Of a stretch of DNA of 21,786 nt, positions 17,907-21,786 are shown one piece after another (the first letter of the stretch is position 1; every line of letters starts with the position of its first letter). Source of the stretch: Gemmatimonadota bacterium (lineage in GTDB: Bacteria > Gemmatimonadota > Gemmatimonadetes > Gemmatimonadales > GWC2-71-9); contig QHVD01000238.1 in the NCBI GenBank assembly GCA_003222235.1, forward strand, positions 1 to 21,786, read 5' to 3'. A program made the translations under genes and the position numbers. The notes under the pieces are model-generated. The model saw nothing but the letters and a program-made list of their open reading frames with translations, was not told the origin of the DNA and did no database searches.

Positions 17907-18161
17907 ATGCCCGAGCAACTCATCGGCACCGTCATCCACTACTTCAAGGGGCCGAGCGTCGCCGTCGTGCACGTGACCGACGGCGAGTTGGCCGTGGGAG
18001 ACCGCGTGCGCTTCCACGGCCACACGACCGATTTCACCGAGCAGATCACCTCCATGGAAGTGAACCACCAACGGGTGGAACGGGCGAATCCCGGTGACGA
18101 GGTCGCAATCCAGATCGTGGACCGCGCGCGACCTCACGACCAGGTGCTCAAGGTCACGTAG
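17907..18161 (+). CDS. Free-standing EF-Tu domain-2-like protein
   Basis: An 84-residue protein with the pattern of translation factor domain 2 beta barrels: GTVIHYFKGPSVAVVHVTDGELAVGDRVRFHGHTTDF, SMEVNHQRVERANPGDEVAIQIVDRARPHDQVLKV. No GTPase domain is attached, so it cannot be a translation elongation factor alone. Short homologues named translation elongation factor-like exist in bacteria and archaea, and the same barrel is at the C-terminus of some U32 peptidases. Its role is unknown; binding to RNA or a partner protein is inference. ATG 17907 is preceded by CGGAG. It is 64 bases after ispE in the same direction. Confidence 0.8.
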   Translation: MPEQLIGTVIHYFKGPSVAVVHVTDGELAVGDRVRFHGHTTDFTEQITSMEVNHQRVERANPGDEVAIQIVDRARPHDQVLKVT

Positions 18162-18262
18162 GAGCACGGACGGTTCGCCGCGGCGCCCGGGTGTAAGGTG
18201 GATCACAGCACCGTAGCCGCCGTGGCGCCATACGTAGCCACTGGGACTATCTGATCGCGTTC

Positions 18263-18637
18263 ATGACCCAAGCGCTTGGCTGGGCTCGACTCTGGGCAAC
18301 GGCGCCGCCGCTCGCCGACGCCATGGTGCGGCAAGGCGCGTGGTACGCCGTCGCCAGCCTCGGGGAGACGCGCGCCGTGCTCGAGGTCAACGGCGAGCGC
18401 GTCGCCGTGCCCAACGACTTCCTCGAGATCCGCCCGCGCCGCCCCGACCGCTTCACGGTCGTCTACCGGCCGCGCGACAGCTCCAATCCCGCGCGCGGCA
18501 CGCGCGCGGACCTGGGGCGCATCTACGCCGTGTGTCCGGCATGCGGCTCGCGCGCGCAGGTGATCGGGCGCCCGTCAGAGACCAAGTGCCCGAAGTGCGG
18601 GTTTCGGGGGGAGATCGCCTGGTGGGAGACAGGGTGA
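18263..18637 (+). CDS. Small C-terminal zinc-ribbon protein
   Basis: An unrecognised protein of 124 residues (or 104 from the internal ATG 18323). The N-terminal part has a compact beta-rich unit (GAWYAVASLGETRAVLEVNGERVAVPNDFLEIRPRRPDRFTVVYRP). The end carries a clear zinc ribbon of two CxxC pairs: VCPACGSR, then TKCPKCGFRGE. Such ribbons usually bind zinc for protein or nucleic-acid contact. Neither start has a visible ribosome site; the shorter start begins at a more typical-looking residue run. The gene converges with the GGDEF gene with a 44-base gap. Confidence 0.6.
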   Translation: MTQALGWARLWATAPPLADAMVRQGAWYAVASLGETRAVLEVNGERVAVPNDFLEIRPRRPDRFTVVYRPRDSSNPARGTRADLGRIYAVCPACGSRAQVIGRPSETKCPKCGFRGEIAWWETG

Positions 18638-18681
18638 CCGCTCGACGTCCGCGCCCCGGCTCATGAACCGAAGAAAATTTG

Positions 18682-20484
18682 TTATTGCGCGGCGACAACT
18701 CGGTCGCGCCCCGCTGCCTTCGCGCGGTAAAGGGCGGTGTCAGCGGCGCGTAGGACTGCTTGGCCGCTCGTGCCGTGATCCGGTAGGATCGCCACCCCCA
18801 ACGAGACCGTCAGCGGACCAAGCAACTGACCGTGATAGTCTACCTGAAGCTGTTTGATACGCTCGCGTAATTGGTCCGCGCGCGCGCGCGTCACGGCGAG
18901 CGAAGCTCCGGGTAAGATGAGGGTGAACTCCTCGCCGCCGTAGCGGCAGGCAATATCATCCCCACGGACGTGCTGTTGCAGAAAGGTGCCCAGTTCGCGC
19001 AGCACGTTGTCACCGGCCTCGTGACCCAAGGTATCGTTAAACGGCTTGAAGTAGTCGAGGTCCAGCATGACAATTCCCAGTGGGCTCTTGCTGCGCTTCG
19101 CGCGGAACACCTCGCGCTCCAGCGACTCTTCCAAGTAGCGCCGGTTGAAGAGCCCGGTGAGCGAGTCACGCACAGACTGGCTGTGCAAAGTCTCGCGCAG
19201 TTCCAAATTGGCCAGTGCCAAGCCAATGTGTTCCGCCAGTGTCACTGCCAGCTGCTGTTTCCCTTCGGTGAGTCGCCCCGATACCCGGGGCGGCAGGCTC
19301 AAATGTAGCAAGCCAAAGGTCTCGTTCTGAGCCGACAGGGGGACGCACAGATATGCCGACGGCAACGGATCGGCCAAATGCTTACAAAGGAGAGCTGCGT
19401 GGGTGTTTTCCACTCGATGTAATCGCCCCGTACGGAGCGCCCAACAATTCCCCGGCGGAAACACGGCTTCATTCGGAGTGGCAGATAGCTCACCCCAGCT
19501 GACAACAAGATTGATCACGTGATGCGAGGTATCCAAGACACCTAACGCTCCTGACTCGGCTGGAAATAATTGCGGCGCAAACTGCGCGATGACGGTGTAG
19601 ACTTCATCGGCAGTGATACAGCTTTGGAACAGATTGCCCATTTCAGCGAGCAGGGTGATCGCGCGATTGCGGTGTTCCAATTCCTGCACCCACACGGATT
19701 GTTTGTCGTGCGCTTGTTGCAGAGCGTCCTCGGCGAGTTTGCGCTCGCTAATATCGCGGATGTTGCATTGGATCACTTTGGTGTCGTCAACCTGATATAC
19801 ATTGCTGACAAATTCCATGTGGATGCGCCGTCCGTCTTTGGTTTGAAGCGGCAGATTCTCGTAACGAATGTATCCTTTCTTTTGCAATTCTCGAAAGGCG
19901 GTCTGGCTGGTTTCGATGTCTCTCACGGCACCGATTTCCCAAAGTTTCTTTCCCAAGAACTCGTCGCGTGAGTAGCCTAACATCTCGATCAAGAAGGGGT
20001 TTACCTCCGTAATCTGTCCGGTGTCGGCATCGAGCAAGAGTATGCCATCTTGTGCCGTTTCAAAAAGGCGACGAAAACGAATCTCGGAATCTTGCAAAGA
20101 TCTTTGCACGCGCTCGCGCGTCGCAAGTTCGCGCTTGAGCTGTCGCTCCCTCGAGTCACCCAACCATCCAATCACCGCGCCAATCAGCGCCACGACCACG
20201 AGCGTGATTATCTCACCGCTGCGGACAAGCACATTCCCGCCGGGCTCTCCGGCAACTTTCAGGAGCAATGTATTCAGCGGGAAAGCCAGTAGTCCGGCGA
20301 CCAGGCCAGCCCTCACTCCAAAGAACCACGCCGCCACTGTCACAGGAATTGCGATCAGCGCGCTGACGCCAGCCCCGAAATGGCCGTACAGCGGGACGTA
20401 CGCCACCGCGTATATGCATGCCGTCAGGAAGGTGAGAGCTGCTCTGGCGGTTTGTGATTCGAGATCAAACCGCGTTTTAATCAT
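18682..20484 (-). CDS. Membrane PAS-GAF-GGDEF diguanylate cyclase
   Basis: A 600-residue sensor that makes cyclic di-GMP from two GTP. It begins with about four membrane helices (about 15-110, GHFGAGVSALIAIPVTVAAWF-type text), then a coil (110-130), PAS (~133-250), GAF-like (~285-430) and GGDEF (~435-600). The catalytic signature is R-Y-GGEEF at 516-520, which is active, and RGDD at 507-510 is an inhibitory I-site placed correctly upstream. The start is ATG 20484; a reading back to 20595 would add an unlikely leader. G+C is visibly lower, near half, than in the neighbours, and codon choice looks different (more A/T at third positions), which suggests transfer. A cyclic di-GMP effector is not seen in the window. 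Ligand for PAS and GAF is unknown. Confidence 0.93.
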   Translation of the reverse strand: MIKTRFDLESQTARAALTFLTACIYAVAYVPLYGHFGAGVSALIAIPVTVAAWFFGVRAGLVAGLLAFPLNTLLLKVAGEPGGNVLVRSGEIITLVVVALIGAVIGWLGDSRERQLKRELATRERVQRSLQDSEIRFRRLFETAQDGILLLDADTGQITEVNPFLIEMLGYSRDEFLGKKLWEIGAVRDIETSQTAFRELQKKGYIRYENLPLQTKDGRRIHMEFVSNVYQVDDTKVIQCNIRDISERKLAEDALQQAHDKQSVWVQELEHRNRAITLLAEMGNLFQSCITADEVYTVIAQFAPQLFPAESGALGVLDTSHHVINLVVSWGELSATPNEAVFPPGNCWALRTGRLHRVENTHAALLCKHLADPLPSAYLCVPLSAQNETFGLLHLSLPPRVSGRLTEGKQQLAVTLAEHIGLALANLELRETLHSQSVRDSLTGLFNRRYLEESLEREVFRAKRSKSPLGIVMLDLDYFKPFNDTLGHEAGDNVLRELGTFLQQHVRGDDIACRYGGEEFTLILPGASLAVTRARADQLRERIKQLQVDYHGQLLGPLTVSLGVAILPDHGTSGQAVLRAADTALYRAKAAGRDRVVAAQ

Positions 20485-20615
20485 GACCGGTTCCCATGAG
20501 CGACCCCCACGGGAACGAAGGCCGGACGGGGAAGGGGGACTCGGAGTTCGCTTTACGCGGGAAGGTGGGCCGCGGGCGCGTTCCGCCGCGCGCACGACGA
20601 CAGGGACCGCGGCCC

Positions 20616-20640
20616 AACCCTCGCCTCGGCAGAGAGGGTT
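20616..20640. other. Hairpin AACCCTC/GAGGGTT
   Basis: A 7-bp stem with an 11-base loop in the gap upstream of the GGDEF gene. It lacks a clear T-tract on either strand, so it is not called a terminator. A second small hairpin, GGGAAT/ATTCCC with a GAA loop, is at 20689-20703. Confidence 0.35.
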
Positions 20641-20840
20641 TCCAGGTTTTCTTGTCGCCCGCCGCTACACGCCCCATGGTTCCGGACGGGGAATGAAATT
20701 CCCATCTGTACGGCGATTTCGCGCCACAATATGGCGATAGTGCTATGCGCGCGTGACCCGAAGGAAGACCGAAGATCTTTGCGATGGAGCAGGCGAGCGC
20801 AACGCCGGAGCTATTCGTCTAACAGGGCGCTGAAAAACGC

Positions 20841-20960
20841 GCTGAAAAACCTCCTGAAGAGTCCCGACGTGGATTGATTGGACGCCCTGAAGGGCGCCCT
20901 CGGCCCAAGCGCGTTCTGAAGGACGCTGGTGCGCCGCCGTCCTTCAGGAGGGACCCCGCA
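20841..20960. repeat. Dispersed palindromic element, copy B
   Basis: The partner of 16750-16870 in the same orientation, with 7 differences in the 100 aligned bases counted. It starts with a duplicated GCGCTGAAAAAC and holds the same CTGAAG palindromes; the second has one mismatch here (GCGTTCTGAAGGACGC), the last base of the third differs. It lies 20 bases past the end of the DUF4384 pseudogene frame. A shifted reading of that gene runs through this element, which is why a 300-residue spurious frame appears. Confidence 0.85.
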
Positions 20961-20980
20961 GACGGCGAGTGCGGCATGCC

Positions 20981-21629
20981 TCAACGCACGCCGGCGGAGT
21001 CCAGCAGGAAGGCCTGTTCTGCCACGGGCCGTGCGACGGCAACGGACTGCGGCAGTCCCGATGGAGCAGGTCGAATCCAGTCGTACAGCTCGGGTGCAGA
21101 GAGAGACGCCGGATACCAGACCCGATAGTGGGCTACGTCGTATTCGAAGGCGCGGGTCCCCACCATCCTCCGCACAGTCGCCAGGAGCCAGGAGCCCGGC
21201 CTCGGGATCATCACTCACGCTGTTTCGGGCCAGAACGCGATAGTCCCAGCGACGGCCGTGTGCGAACTCGCCGAACGTGAGCGTGTCGGCCGACCACAGC
21301 GCGAGGACCGTGCCCGCGCCCCCGCGCTCGTCCACGAAGAACGCCGCAAGATCCCCGCGGCTGCGGACCTCGATCGTCTGGCCGCCGCGCACGAAATTGT
21401 CGTCGCCGGGATCGAGAGGAAACAGAACGCTGACCTTGCCGGCGGCGTCAGCCCGGAGGACCACCACGTATCCGTCATCGCTGGCGCGGAGGAATACTCG
21501 GGCGGGGCCAGCACGGCGCAGGATATGGAAGTTGAGCCACACGTGAACCGGCAGGTCGCGAGGCGGTGCGACCGGAGGAGTGACCCGTGAGGGCAACACC
21601 GTGCAGAACAGAAGAAACGCCGGGAGCAT
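20981..21629 (-). pseudogene. DUF4384-domain secreted protein, broken by a 7-bp duplication
   Basis: The start is ATG 21629, with AGAGGAAGC immediately before it. MLPAFLLFCTVLPSR gives a short signal peptide. The DUF4384 domain reads PVHVWLNFHILRR, ASDDGYVVVLRADAAGKVSVLFPLDPGDDNFVRGG, VDERGGAGTVLALWS and RRWDYRVLARN. After DDPEAGLLA the frame is lost. CCAGGAG occurs twice in tandem at 21181-21194. Removing one copy restores EAGLLATVRRMVGTRAFEYDVAHYRVW and the proper end FLLDSAGVR at 20981 (213 residues). In other proteins DUF4384 domains accompany envelope, caspase or kinase proteins; function here is unknown. Upstream, TTGAAC (21670-21665) and TATTGT (21647-21642) with 17 bases between could be a promoter, but it is too close to the ATG for the full ribosome site to be transcribed. 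Confidence 0.8.
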
Positions 21630-21754
21630 GCTTCCTCTTGTACAATACGCCGGGTGGTGGCGCGGTTCAATGGGCGGCAGTGGCCGGTTGCCGAAGGGTT
21701 CTGAGCCTTCCAAGGAGTCCCGAGCCTCCCTAAGTTGAGGCCAACCAGCACGGC

Positions 21755-21786
21755 TGGCCCCTCGTCCAACGGCAGGACACCAGACT
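21755..21786 (+). tRNA. tRNA-Gln, 5' part (cut by window edge)
   Basis: The bases fit positions 1-33 of a tRNA: acceptor TGGCCCC (1-7), U8, D stem GTCC with GGAC, D loop AACGGCA, then ACCAGACT, ending at U33 directly before the anticodon. Starting at T21755 puts the universal U8 in place, whereas starting at G21756 (as for tRNA-Glu) would put C there. U1 is typical of tRNA-Gln. The anticodon, and so the identity, is outside the window. Confidence 0.75.

Larger units (their letters stand above)
20485..20980. other. 496-bp gap between the GGDEF gene and the DUF4384 pseudogene
   Basis: The gap contains two small hairpins (20616-20640, 20689-20703), a 12-bp tandem duplication GCGCTGAAAAAC (20827-20838 and 20839-20850), and dispersed element copy B (20841-20960). 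No convincing gene, promoter or riboswitch was found. Confidence 0.5.

Noticed and set aside
20616..20640. Rho-independent terminator
   Set aside because: The stem is followed by a mixed tract (TCCAGGTTTTCTT) rather than a run of T, and the direction does not match a gene end.
20485..20830. Cyclic di-GMP riboswitch upstream of the diguanylate cyclase
   Set aside because: No GEMM-type conserved core or paired stems could be matched on the minus strand.
16750..20960. Composite transposon bounded by the two 120-bp copies
   Set aside because: The interval holds ispE and other core genes with host-like composition and no transposase; only the GGDEF gene looks foreign.
20811..21713. 300-codon single frame covering the DUF4384 gene
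   Set aside because: Its second half loses domain similarity after the 7-bp duplication and runs through the dispersed repeat; the other frame continues the domain.
21756..21786. tRNA-Glu
   Set aside because: Starting at G21756 would put C at position 8, where U is nearly universal; starting one base earlier fits tRNA-Gln.

Overview
The window is very GC-rich (by eye about 70% or more across most of it) with tightly packed genes. High GC, the DUF4159/DUF4175 pair, the GTGA-style overlapping junctions and DUF4384 and PATAN-like proteins fit a Gemmatimonadota-type soil or sediment bacterium. That placement is an inference from gene content, not a phylogeny.

Left half (1-12231), all on the minus strand. 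Reading in the direction of transcription: trxA, a PATAN/DUF4388-like protein, rsmI, DUF4159, DUF4175, a secreted TPR protein, a Tat-type 'asparagine synthetase B-like' protein, a JAB/RadC-DinG helicase fusion, a 109-bp gap, and the start of a PLP aminotransferase cut by the window edge. From rsmI to the helicase, every junction carries a stop/start overlap of the form GTGA or TTGA, so this looks like one translationally coupled operon. Short repeats intrude near three of its gene starts: a 7-bp array in an inverted arrangement in DUF4159, nested palindromes at the TPR start, and a 10-bp array after the Tat signal. The first two break the reading frame that the coupled start would use. The same 10-bp repeat supplies the helicase stop codon.

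Middle (12261-18637), mainly plus strand: methylmalonyl-CoA epimerase, a convergent lipoprotein on the minus strand, pdxJ, an unusual Hpt-like/YbhN-like membrane fusion, ispE, a free-standing EF-Tu domain-2-like protein, and a small zinc-ribbon protein. These are mostly core metabolism: propionyl-CoA, vitamin B6 and isoprenoid precursors.

Right end (18665-21786): a PAS-GAF-GGDEF diguanylate cyclase with visibly lower GC than its surroundings, a DUF4384 gene broken by a 7-bp tandem duplication, and the first 32 bases of a tRNA, most likely tRNA-Gln. Two direct copies of a ~120-bp dispersed element built of CTGAAG-centred palindromes lie at 16750 and 20841. One sits directly upstream of ispE and the other just past the DUF4384 pseudogene.

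The main theme is small mobile or expandable repeats reshaping gene starts and ends. The best candidates for something undescribed are the heptamer switch at the DUF4159 start, the decamer that is open in all frames one way and closed in all frames the other way, the CTGAAG palindrome family, and two domain fusions (JAB-DinG and Hpt-like/YbhN).
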